The notes under the pieces were generated by a model. The model saw only the letters and a program-made list of their open reading frames with translations, was not told the origin of the DNA and did not search any database. Both the position numbers and the translations under genes were made by a program. A stretch of DNA of 64,000 nucleotides from Sarocladium kiliense (Eukaryota > Ascomycota > Sordariomycetes > Hypocreales > Sarocladiaceae). Where the stretch lies: the NCBI GenBank assembly GCA_030734395.1, contig JAUZTG010000041.1, positions 1,922,001 through 1,986,000 on the forward strand. Reading direction: 5' to 3'. This document shows, one piece after another, positions 1 to 10,492 of this stretch; the first letter of the stretch is position 1; the number at the start of each line of letters is the position of its first letter.

Positions 1-223
1 TAGAACAGCAAAGATGCCGCACATGTTCCTCAGGCTCTGGAGTGGTGGTGAATGGTTCGTGGTTGTGGAGCGCGGCAGGTAAATTTGCTGGCGCGCACCT
101 GAACCATCCTTCCACGTGGGAAAGTGCCCGACTACCTAGACACTCGGAAAAGTCACTACCCTCACGCATCTTGAAGCCAGCACGCAAACAGACCGACAAA
201 ACAGCAAAAAAGAATTGTCAAGT

Positions 224-295
224 CTCCGGTACAGGGAATCGAACCCTGGGCTGCTCGGTGAGAGCGAGCGATGTTAGCCACTACACCATACCGGA
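224..295 (-). tRNA. tRNA-Glu (anticodon CTC)
   Basis: The minus strand folds into a complete 72-nt tRNA. The acceptor stem is a perfect 7-bp pairing of 289-295 with 225-231, and base 224 gives discriminator G. The anticodon stem is 5 bp (GCTCG/CGAGC) around a 7-base loop with CTC at 60-62 of the 200s (positions 260-262), which decodes GAG as glutamate. The T arm carries the invariant GGTTCGATTCC-type loop that acts as the internal B box of the RNA polymerase III promoter. No intron is visible between anticodon and variable loop. This is the only tRNA I could find in the window. Confidence 0.95.
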
Positions 296-939
296 TGATT
301 TGTTGTTGAAGAGTGCGCCGCTATTTAGGTCTGAGAAGGCTAGAACATTGGGAGTGTCCACAAGAAGACCGGGTCCCATAGAAGGAGTCGAGTCATGCAC
401 CGGTCACGCCCAATATGCCTGCTCGCTATCTATGATGTGGTATTTCTAGCTATAATTGGGCTATCTAGGGTTGTTACCATTGTCCAGTGTCCCGTCCTTC
501 CCAAGTTCTTCGCCTTCCCCCCTGGGCCTATGTCATTTACCCGTTGGGACCAAACTGTCACAAGCCAACCTGAGCCAGTTGCACAAGATCATGTGGGATC
601 ACGTTCATGACCAAGATGGACGACATATGCAGTTTGAGAATTGCAGTCTATTTCTTGCATGAGATGAGATCTGCTCTCTAATCTCCTCCTCGAGTCGTAT
701 TCTGCGACTCCCCCACTATTGCTATTTCCCAAATCGACTCGTAGGAATGTCCAGTCTTTGGTCTGCAGCGAAGCAACCAAGCAAGAGCAAAACAAGAAGA
801 GCGATGTAGTACATGAAAGCACGCCCTTGCAATTGGTCATATGAAAACAGCGCATCATCAAGGTCATCAAAGGGTGGCAAGTGCCAGCCCCGGAACAGGT
901 TGATCTTTTCCCGAGTCGTCAGTCATCCGCATCCAAGTC
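296..939. other. Intergenic, no gene seen
   Basis: Between the tRNA and the stop codon of the zinc-finger gene I see only short chance open frames. The part next to 940 is presumably the 3' untranslated region of that minus-strand gene. Confidence 0.6.
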
Positions 940-3288
940 CTACTCCTGAAGCGGAAAGTTGGCCATGTTGTTCCAATCAAGGAACATGTCTTGCTGGCTG
1001 GTCTGAGAGAACCCGAGGCCTGCGCTGGGGGCATCTGCAAACATTGGCTGAGCAGGGTCGGCCTTCAAGTTCATGGAGGCTGGGAACAGGGTGAAATCGA
1101 TGCCATCCCCGTTGGCGATGCCGTCGTCAAAGCTGTCGTCAACCTCCCGCAGCGAATTCGGGGTGTAGAGCATAGCGTTCTGTTGTGCCGAAGGCGAGAA
1201 ATGAGGTGCATTTGCCTGAACGGGCTGGCAGTTGGGCATCTGGTAGGGCTGAATGGGAAGTTGTTGTTGTTGTTGTTGGGGCATCATCTTGCCAGCATAC
1301 ATGGCCATGTGCTCAGGCAAGGGCATCTGAGCAATGTGGGCGTTGGCCGCGTAGATATCTTCATCATTCAGGATGAAAGCCGATCCGTTTTGGTAAGGAG
1401 GTAGTGCCTCGTACGAAGCGGCAGAAGATGGCGATTGATTCTCCATAACCAAATCAGGATCCCACTCCTGTTGCATGCCCAGCTGCGCAACCCAATCCTC
1501 ATGCGGAGCGTAAGCTGGGAAGTCCCCAGATGCAATGGGAATGAGGTTGTCTTGGGGTGGTGTTGGGACGCTATACGCGGGAGTGGTAGATGGTGTCGAA
1601 GCGTTGCCCAGAGGTGGAGTGGGTTGCTGCTGAACACTGCTTCCAGGCATCGAGGGCACCTTCTTGTTGGCTGGTGTCTTGGTACGCACGTAGGTCCAGC
1701 CGTGCGCCTTCTCCATGTGCTGCTTGCAGTTGGACTCGCGCTTGGACTTGTACGGGCATGGCTTGAACATGCACTCAAACATAGCCGGGGCATCCGAGTG
1801 CTTGTCGTTCAGGTGGCGGCCCATCTCCTTCTCGGTGGGCCAACCAAACTCATGGTACTTGCAAGTGGGAATAGGACACTTCCAGGGACGCGAGTGAGTC
1901 TTCTCGTGCTTGGTAAGGTCGCAAGGGCGCTTGAACTCCTTGTTGCAGCCGGGCTCGCGGCACTTTTTGGGCGCCAGTTCCTCGGCGGTGGCGTTTTTCT
2001 TTCGGCGCGCCATGGAGCGCATGATCTCCTCCTCATCGTCACGTTGCTCGCTGAGCGAACGCTTGATCGGGGCAGGAAGCTCAGCGGTGTCAACGGGCTT
2101 GCCGGTTGCAAGGGAGATTGCGGAGCCATCCTTCTTGACGCGAATGAGCTCGGCGGGACGTCCGTTCTCAGCGATGCCGCCGTGAAGCCTGATCTCGTCA
2201 AGGCTTGAGGAGAGGTTAGCATCGTGGCTGAGAGGCACGAAGCGTGGTACATACCTGTCGATGTCCATCTCATCACCAAGACCATTCTTGTCCTTGACGC
2301 TGGCGAGTTCTCTGGCGTATTCGTAGATTTGCTCCTTTAGGTCGATGAAGTAACCGTTAGTGTAAGGCCGGTCTCCAGGTCGGATCTGCTCGCGTTCGCT
2401 GACGTATTCGACGGTCGCTTGGATGCATCGGATCGATTGGAGGCAGAAGTCGAGGTAAAGAGTGGCGGACTTTGCCCTCTCCTTCACGCGCAAAATTCGA
2501 TAAGTATCTCCCCATACGCCTTTATCGTTCAAAAGTTGACTTACCGGAGCCATGAAGACGAGAGTCTTTTCGAGATCACGCAAGCAAATGATATCCTTTG
2601 ATCGGATGCGTCGGGGAACATCGAGGATGATGGGTTGGAAGTCCTTGAGGGTCTCGGCCTCAAGAAGAGGAGTAAGGGTGTGCTCGTGAATGCGGTTAAC
2701 AGCCCTGCGGCTGAGTGCAGGAAGTTGGTCCATGTTTGCGGAGGCCGCTGAGCGGGTAATTGCAGTGGCGCTTGTCTTTGTCTTCTTCTTCAGAGACTCA
2801 GTATCTGCTTTGTCCTGGGTTGATGCGACGGAAGAGCCCAGTCCGCTATCAGAGGCGTGCTTGGAGCGACGCACCGAGCGGGGTCGCAGGACGCGGCGCT
2901 CTGTAGACATATCTTTTGCCATGGCGGGATCAACGACAGGCAGGTCGAGGAAAGCGCGAGGGATGGGAAGGCTGGTATCCTTCAGAGGCTTCTTGGTTGA
3001 GCTCTTGGGGCTCTTGGGGGAGATAGTCAGGTCTTTGGCTTTTGCGAGAACCTCATCGACGTCGCTCAGAGTCATGGCGATGCGGCGACGGTTGGCATCG
3101 ACAACATCATCGAGATGGGTCTGAGATCGAGAGAGGCAAGGCGGGATGAAAGAGCTGTTGGATGAAGAGGGACGAGAGTGGAAGGTTGCCCCCTTGCGGA
3201 GGGTCATGGTCGTCTTATGGGTGGCGGCGTCGTCGCTGTCCCCCAGACGAGTCACGGGTGCCCTGCGGCGAGGATTGGGAAGGGACAT
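940..3288 (-). CDS. C2H2 zinc-finger transcription factor (three fingers)
   Basis: About 782 residues read without splicing. The start is the ATG at 3288; the frame is open further upstream but has no ATG there. Three Cys2His2 fingers lie at about residues 438-533: the first has CREPGC...HEKTH, the second CPIPTCKYH...HLNDKH, the third CMFKPCPYKSKRE...HMEKAH, ending in HGWTYV. The N-terminal third is basic and Ser-rich (disordered), and the middle is helical. The C-terminal third is Pro/Gln/Asn-rich with a six-Gln run near residue 672, as expected for a fungal activation region. A possible 63-nt intron at 2482-2544 (GTAAGT donor, AAG acceptor) has no stop and keeps frame; removing it joins two helical stretches smoothly and gives about 761 residues. 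The targets are unknown and I cannot name the orthologue. Confidence 0.85.
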   Translation of the reverse strand: MSLPNPRRRAPVTRLGDSDDAATHKTTMTLRKGATFHSRPSSSNSSFIPPCLSRSQTHLDDVVDANRRRIAMTLSDVDEVLAKAKDLTISPKSPKSSTKKPLKDTSLPIPRAFLDLPVVDPAMAKDMSTERRVLRPRSVRRSKHASDSGLGSSVASTQDKADTESLKKKTKTSATAITRSAASANMDQLPALSRRAVNRIHEHTLTPLLEAETLKDFQPIILDVPRRIRSKDIICLRDLEKTLVFMAPVSQLLNDKGVWGDTYRILRVKERAKSATLYLDFCLQSIRCIQATVEYVSEREQIRPGDRPYTNGYFIDLKEQIYEYARELASVKDKNGLGDEMDIDRYVPRFVPLSHDANLSSSLDEIRLHGGIAENGRPAELIRVKKDGSAISLATGKPVDTAELPAPIKRSLSEQRDDEEEIMRSMARRKKNATAEELAPKKCREPGCNKEFKRPCDLTKHEKTHSRPWKCPIPTCKYHEFGWPTEKEMGRHLNDKHSDAPAMFECMFKPCPYKSKRESNCKQHMEKAHGWTYVRTKTPANKKVPSMPGSSVQQQPTPPLGNASTPSTTPAYSVPTPPQDNLIPIASGDFPAYAPHEDWVAQLGMQQEWDPDLVMENQSPSSAASYEALPPYQNGSAFILNDEDIYAANAHIAQMPLPEHMAMYAGKMMPQQQQQQLPIQPYQMPNCQPVQANAPHFSPSAQQNAMLYTPNSLREVDDSFDDGIANGDGIDFTLFPASMNLKADPAQPMFADAPSAGLGFSQTSQQDMFLDWNNMANFPLQE

Positions 3289-6200
3289 GATGACGGAGAA
3301 AGCGGGGTGCAGCGTGTCCAAAAGATCCAAAGTCTGTTGACAGCGAGGTGTGTCAGTTATCAATGGTCAAAAAACAATGAGGAACGAGACCCCAGGGGCG
3401 GCGTGAGTCAGAGGCTTGGTTGGTCTTGGTTGGATGGAGGGGGGCCGTCGATTGATGTATGTGGCACGCCGAAACCGTGGGGGGCGGCGGTGAACCGGAC
3501 GGGAAGAACAGGAAAAAGAGACCAGATAAAACAAGAGACCGAGCAATGATCTCATGCAGTATCACAGTGGAGAGTTCCGTACCTCAAGCGCAGGGAGTAT
3601 AATGGCGCAGCGTGGTACTGAGCAGTTTGGATCACGACCCTTGGTACCAAGTGGAGGGTGGCTGAGCCTGCGAGATCCAGGGAAGGGCTGAAGCTGCGGC
3701 TCAAGCGCGACCAAAAGTTGCGAAAGCGATGGCTGTGACAATCCCAACTAGCCTTTTGGTCGACCGATCGTCTGATGCGTAGCACGCGATGCGAATTAGT
3801 CGGTCGCTGAAGCGGGCAAGCGGATGGCGATGGTTATCGGTGGAAGTAGGTGGAAGAGAGGAAGGGCGGCAGGCGCTGGATATAAGCGACCGTGCGCGAG
3901 CAGAGAGAAAGAAAGAAACAACTCGGGAACTAGAACGGCAGGGAGACTAGACAGGGGAAAGACTGTTGCCTCAGGTCGAGTCGTGTCGGGTCGCCGTTGA
4001 GATGAGAAGCGATGGTTGAAGTCGAAGGGGGGACGGAAGGTTGAAAGGCGGAGGCGGAGAAGCGATTGAAGAGCAACGACGATGGACGATGGGGACGCTT
4101 AGAAACGAGTCTCGCGTCCCTCAGCTGGTGGAGGCTGCTGCCTGGAGGACTCGGCCAATCAGAGGAGGTGCCAGTTGCAGGTTGGTGGAGGCACAGCACA
4201 AGAAGTGGGGCAGGGGAGATGGGGGAAAGAGCGATCCGTCCGTCGTTGCTGCCAGTGGGAAACATGCGCTGCCTCTACGCTGACCCTGTTCCGGGGCTCT
4301 CTTTCAATGGTTCCTGGCCGTTGAATTGCGCTGAACCGAGCGAGGATGATGTGCTGTCCTCCTCCACCTGGTGTTCTTGCGCCTGCTGAGGCTCTGCAAC
4401 GGCCTCCAGCACTCACAAAGGTACATCCTACACTAACGCCATGACACCAACTTTGAGGCACAGGAGCACTGCTCGTTGCTTTTCCCCTGCGAAACCAACC
4501 AGCGGCTGTGTTATAGACCAGTGTATCCGCTTTATCATCACTAATCCGAAGGTCTGTTTGTCTTGCTTACCACATGCGTAGTCCGCCGAGCCATCCGGGT
4601 CCCAGCGCAGTAACGCTCCCAACTACAAGTTATCTCCACCGATCTCCGCGTGCTCAGGAACCCTTTCCCCGAAGGCAGACGAATTCCAACCTGCCAAACC
4701 CTTGGGAATTGTTTGCGCGGCCCGCTGTCGTGTCCCCTCGCAATCTTTCACCACACGGAACGCAGACCCGGTGTCCATTCGAATCACCGGCTCTCTCAAA
4801 CAAATTACAGCAGCCTGCCACGCCACCTTGTGCATGTACAGTGTCGTGCTGGTGAAAAGAACGAAGCTGACACCAGCGTTACACAATGAGACTGTCCTGC
4901 ACCATTGGCCGCTCTCAAGTAGAGCCCCAGCAGATCATCGCCGCAACCAGGAGCCTATCGAAAAGCCTTGCGCACAATCACACCTTGATGACCGCTGTCC
5001 CCTTGTCTGGTGTCCTGCAAGTGCTGCGCGTGCGGGTCGCCAACAACCACTGGACACCCTGGCAGTGTCCACATTAGCTCATGGAACACCATCAGCCCGC
5101 GACCAACATCGTCATGCAGCTCGCGACATAGTACTTCACTGCCACAATCAAGTTGCTTTGGTCGCTGTACGAAGCTAGCATCGCGACAGTTGCATCAGTA
5201 TTGACAACGCACGTCGACACCCTTTCAGAACGCTGAGACATCGATCGGGCCTCATCCGAGACATCATGTGCGCCTCAAGCGAAAGCTATCTGTGTTTGCT
5301 GTGTTCTGTGCCCGGCACTGCCTGCCGCAACTCGAGTGTTTCTTCCTCGTCTGCATGTTTCGAAGGGAAAAGAGCCAACTGGTTCCAAAGCTGCAGCAAG
5401 CCCCTTCCTGCAGGACTTTGACTCAGACCTGCACTCCTCACACCACCCAACCAACAACCTCTACCAGCATGATTGTCGTATCAATGGCCCCGTGCCACTC
5501 ATGACCCAATGATCTGCGGCCTTGCCAATGCACTGGTCCACATGTAGGGCTGGGTGGTTCCCAGTCGTGTCGGTGATCCCGCATCCACCTCGAACCTGGA
5601 CAAGGTGAGGAAACCACGTCTGGGCGGTCCGATGAATGTCCAAAACAACAAAACAAATGTTTGAATGCTTGACGATTTGCGCGGTTTCATTTGTTATGAT
5701 CCATCCGTCGCTGGTTGACGCAGCTTCAGCAGATTTCCACTCGTAGCCCCAACCCCTAAGATCCCAAGGCAGCAGACAATGGACCAATCAGATGAATCGA
5801 AATCGGGCAGCCTGAATTGGGAGACATTGGCTGCAGAGAGTAGCCCAAGGCATCCATTTAGAGAAGTCAATTGGCGACTGCCTTGCCTCGGCCAGAATGG
5901 GCCGCGTATTAGGATGATGCGGCTCAACAGCGTCGGGTGTCACTCATCCCTTTCTGGCTTTGGCGACAGAATCCGGTTCTGGTCTCGGGTGCAGCAAGCT
6001 ACCAGGTCGCGTCAGGAAATCCAACCCTTGGCTTCGTAACTTCCTGACAAGTGGCCTTCGGGCTTTGATGCCGTGCCAGCCAGTCAGAGTCTCACGGTCG
6101 CGCGTGCCTCTGATGGTAGTAGCTAGACACTGGCTTGCGCGCGGTGCAATCTGTCTCTATCGTCACAAATGTGCCGGTCCCTGGGTCTAGAATCAACGGC

Positions 6201-6721
6201 CTCCATCCGCCGGGCGCCACTGACGATCTGCTTATGCACCTGTGGTACTCACATCTCTGTCTAGCCCACTTGTGACTCGAGACAAGTTTACCGCCGTCGC
6301 CTTTTCTTGCATACGTATTTGGACGTCGGGTGTGAGAGCGTTTTGAGACTATGCGACCATGTTGGATCCCGGGTACCAGCATTGTGTCTGGGGTTCTCAA
6401 ATGTGGACTCATCTCTGTTGTAGTGCCAGACGCACCAGCCTAGGACATTGGCTTTCAGGAACAGATTCTAAGAAACTCAAAGTGATGCAACCATGTTTGT
6501 ACGGGGTTGTGTTTTATTGGTAGACTCTAATCTCAAGCTGACAAGAAAGAACACATCGTCGAGGGGTGTGATGGCGGCCTTATTATAGCGCATCTCTTTG
6601 AAGAATTGACATCCTTCTACGGGACGCGATCGTCCGTGCTCTCTTCCTTATGTCAACCTTTCAAAGCGCTGCTTTGTCACTCTTGCAGCTGCGACCCTCT
6701 TCCAGAGTTCCATAGACTTCT
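3289..6721. other. Gene-poor stretch upstream of the zinc-finger gene
   Basis: About 3.4 kb with no supportable gene. The first kilobase is probably promoter and long 5' leader of the minus-strand zinc-finger gene; 3830-4080 is purine-rich. Open frames of 60-158 codons occur in all frames, but none has protein-like composition, recognisable motifs or plausible splice partners. Confidence 0.5.
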
Positions 6722-7564
6722 TCAACTCCATGGCGCATGATCTTTCCTCTCGCCTTCTGGCGTGATGGGTGACGGCGGGAACGATGGCTCATCAAATCTG
6801 ATATCGTCCAGGTTCAAGGGCGAGACAGCCCGTGCGATACTGAGTCCAACGAAGTTAGATCCTTGGCCAGCTTTGTTCGCACCAGTAGAAGTGATTTCTG
6901 GATCCTGCAGCACCTGGCTATTGTCCCAGATACCCAATGGGACAGGCTTCCGCTTGGGAAGACGCCTATTCTTCTCGGTATCAAGCTCACGTTGCTGGTC
7001 ATTGCATTTGGGAGTCTGCCCATCATTGGATCTATGGCCATCTTGTTGTGCACCAGCCGCCCCTTCTGATTGGACTAAGATCGATGATCGTCGCGAGCTG
7101 TGATCTCTCGACTTCCTTCTAATGGCCCCTCGACGGTGGCATCCACATACCTGGGGATCCGATCCCGGTGTGTTCGCACAGTCTGCTTGACAGAATGCTG
7201 GTGGAGGCCTGTCTGTGCGTAAGCTTCTCGGCTGTGTTGGTTCGCCTCGGATCTTTGATCCTCCAAAGCACCCGCTGGGGAGTCTCATGGTACCCAATTC
7301 GGCGCCAAGGGAGCTGGTCTGGTTCTCGCCAGGTTGCTTAGATTCTTTGTATACACTCATTCAGGTTGATCCTTTGTCAGTTGATGCTTGATCCGTCCCC
7401 TGTGGACTTGACGAACTTCTCAGGAGGCGGTAGGCTTCTGCTGATATATCTTGTCCATGAAGCCTTGTCACTATCATTCTCTGGCATTTTGAGAGAGACA
7501 CGATGGCATGATGAGGATTCGAAAGTTGCCGTTTTCGCCCTCGGTAGCCGGCAAAACAGAACAA
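6722..7564 (-). pseudogene. Possible frame-broken gene, unknown product
   Basis: A 212-codon frame starts with ATG at 7360. Directly before it in the same frame is a TGA (7361-7363), preceded by 67 further open codons reaching 7564. The composition is that of a disordered fungal protein: rich in Ser, Pro, Arg and Gln, with a protein-like end around NLDDIRFDEPSFPPSP. Between 7266 and 7075 a second minus-strand frame (LEDQRSEANQHS... to ...REITARDDHRS) looks more coding-like than the main frame, which there becomes Cys/Pro-rich. This suggests indels plus a nonsense codon, that is, a decayed gene. A spliced gene with unseen exons is the alternative. No family is recognised. It is divergent from the locus starting at 7685. 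Confidence 0.3.
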
Positions 7565-7684
7565 GCAAGCAAGCTGTGCCTTGAAAGAGAGGTTTGATGC
7601 AGGAAGCCATGTCAGTGATCAAAGGCAAACCTCGAGCGCTCGAACATCGTGAAACGTGAGCTTTGTGCTGCAACGTCGACAAAG

Positions 7685-9357
7685 ATGGGTGACAAGGCTT
7701 CCGACAACTTCCTCATAAACTGCAAACTCCCTTTGCATCGATTCACTCAGGCTTTCTCCCAACAAATCACCCGCAAAAGGTCAGTGCTCCGACTCTCTCA
7801 TCCCTTCTTCGCTAACTGCTTGCCAGGTAAAGCATTGCCGACTACAGCAAGTCCTGGATCATGCAGACGATGTTTGATCTATACCACCCTCTTGGCGACC
7901 GGCAGTCATACTTCGTTTGGTTCTCGGGTGAGAAGTCGCCTTACCCCAGGCGCGTAGGGTTTTGCGAATTCGCCATCCCGGAGCAGCCCCAACCTAGGGA
8001 CTTCGTGACTCCTCAACTCTGGGATGACCTTGAGGCCTTGGGTCCGCGCACGGGTCGCCCAGCTGGCTTGACCATGTGGTGCATCCACGAGGAACGGCAT
8101 CGTTGTAAAACGAGAGGTCTTCGTTTACCCCTTATCCACCTCCGTTCACCGACAGAAACGAGGACTATCAGTCCACGCCCCGATTCTGGATGGTTGACTC
8201 TTCTCTATACGGTCAGGGATTCCAGGATGTCGATGCTGCCGTCGACGCTTTCCTCATGCGGCGCGAGCGGCTGGTGCTCACATCGAACCGATACGACTTG
8301 CCTCGAGGAGGCAATTAACGATGCGTACTTTGGAGAAACAGAGGACCTCATTAATCACTGTCGCAACGGTCTTTCCCCAGTTGATAGAGAGGAGATCATA
8401 GCTCAAAAAGAGCAAGTGGAGCGCCAGGAGGATGATGAGGATCGTCTGATATACGATGGCCCCAAACTGACTTTCCCACAGGATAGGATCCCGTTTGAAG
8501 AGTATGTTATTTCGGACGAGGATGATGAGGTCGACGCCAGAGCCAAGACAGATGACCCTATAGCAAGGTCCCCGGAGATTGAGAAATGGGGGGATTGTGA
8601 TATCAGCCCCAATAGTCCTCCGGGAGGCCATTCCCAGGAATATTTCTTCCCCTCATTCAGCCCCTTCGAAGATGACGATGAGGGGCATTTATGGGCGTTC
8701 AATGGAGGATACCAATCGTTTCCCACCATTGAGGTCGATGGTGATGAAGAGGCTGGTTCCAGCAGCAATGGCTATCAGCTCATGGCTGCTCGAGACCATA
8801 GGTTTGATCAAAGTACTGATGGCTTTTCCAGTCGTGGGTATGCTCCGGCATCCCCTTCATACGAGCACGATACAGACGAATATCTTGATTCTACTGACAG
8901 TACCGACAGTGAGTCCGAATGGTCCGAGTCCGACTATGAGTCGGAGATCGAACTCACGCCTCCATTTGATCCTGACACCGTCCCGGGAAGAGATGCTCTC
9001 AAAATCTTCCGCCGAGGTCTGGGCTTGGAAAGCCACGTCTCTTTCCGTGCCATTCAACATTGGCTCAAGGACAGCTTTATCCTCCGACCGATCTTCCTTT
9101 CCAAGATTCCCAGGAGCGAGTTGTACGATCCAGACCGCCAGTTCATCTATGAGCGGAATTGCGTCGACAGTGAGTTCGCTCAGGATCTGAGCCATGCCAT
9201 CTGCTCCCTAAGGTGGTCTGACCGCATCTTCAAGGAGACAGTGGAGGAGGTAATACCCAGAAAGGGGGTTTTCTACAGGCATTTCAAGAAATATCCCGTG
9301 CCCAATGGATTTCTCCGACGACGCCCAGATGATAAGAAAGATCTGGAGGAGTTTTAG
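7685..9357 (+). CDS. Unknown acidic protein with an apparent compensated frameshift
   Basis: Two-exon model: 7685-7779, intron 7780-7847 (GTCAGT donor, gctaac branch-like site, CTACAG acceptor), then 7848-9357, giving 534 residues. I recognise no family. Residues 1-115 look globular (Trp/Phe-rich). The middle is strongly acidic and Ser-rich, and the last 120 residues look globular and basic (HWLKDSFILRPIFLSKIP; FYRHFKKYPVPNGFL). Between about 8094 and 8305 the long frame turns into Arg/Ser/Thr-rich nonsense, while the two other frames in succession give protein-like text (GIVVKREVFVYP, then FWMVDSSLYGQGFQDVDAA and MRRERLVLTSNRYDLPR). Three single-base shifts adding up to 3 would explain this. 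It may be a real gene with assembly errors, or a degenerate allele. Confidence 0.5.
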
Positions 9358-10492
9358 AGGTGGCAAAAGGAGCAGAGGAAAGGTGAAGAGGAAGAAGGTG
9401 AGACACGGAAGGCGGATGGAGACATCTTGGTCACGATTTGCTCCAAGCCTGACCATACACCACTGCGGCCTAGTAAGCTGCGTGAGTCCATCAGTGCCCC
9501 GGACTTGTCTCCAAATCCAGAGTCGGTATGAAGGCGGTGGCCTTGCAGGCTAGGCTGCTCCGGTGAGATATGAAATGTGCCTTACGGAGGATCAGTTGAG
9601 TGGACGTCTCATTCAGTCATTGGCCATGAGGATCAAACGGCGTCCCCATGGCTCCCAAACTTTCCTAGTATTCTATAATGTCCTCATTGATTTTACTGCG
9701 CGGTTCCTTTTAGAGTTTAGCATTCTTGCATTTGACGGACCTTGACATTAGCTCTGATGGTAGAAGTCTATCTGGTCTGTGACTTGCCCACTGGCATACG
9801 GCGAGTAAGCAGCACCCTCTAATCGATGGAAAGGGGAATCGTTACATATCTCGGCTTCTTACTCGGATTGTTCTCCGTATGCTTGCCTTCGGAAAGGTAA
9901 CAGGAGCGAAGTCGTCGGCTGGTTCACGCCCTCCTCCCTCTCCCCGTCAATGATCTCTACTATCCAAAGTCAATTGTAGAGCCAACAACTCCAGTGGCGC
10001 GGCAAACGGCAGGACGGGAGTCTGCATAGTACTTTGATGGCATGTGGCCAATTGCCACGTATGCCCCTACTCACAGCGTTTGTAAGAACGTCTGCTTCAT
10101 CACATATATATGTATGAAGTCAAACGATGTGACGGTAACACGACACAATATGATTTCAGATCATCAGGCAGAACATTAGAGATCCAAAGCCGTCAATTCC
10201 AAGACTGCTATCGCTGTTGTTCGCCAAAAACGTGACGTGTGAGAACGTAGAGGGGAAACCAAACCACGCAATATCGCCCTCTTCGTACCATGCATTCCAA
10301 AGAAAAGAGAACATGAGTTTATCCATACAGTTGAAAACTTTTAACCCCGCCCGCCATAGAGTCCAGAAAACGCGCAAAAAGAAAACACCTCGTCCTTCTT
10401 TGCATGAGAGAGAACTCATCCTGTCCCGGGACTTCGTTCGAGTCTTCCCAATTGCCCGCTGATAATCCCGTTTCCGCAGTATCGTCATTTAT
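9358..10492. other. Intergenic between convergent genes
   Basis: No gene seen. It separates the ends of the plus-strand unknown gene and the minus-strand mannosyltransferase. It contains a perfect 12-bp AT palindrome flanked by complementary arms (10095-10119). Confidence 0.5.

Noticed and set aside
1435..2208. 257-codon plus-strand open frame
   Set aside because: Antisense shadow of the zinc-finger coding region.
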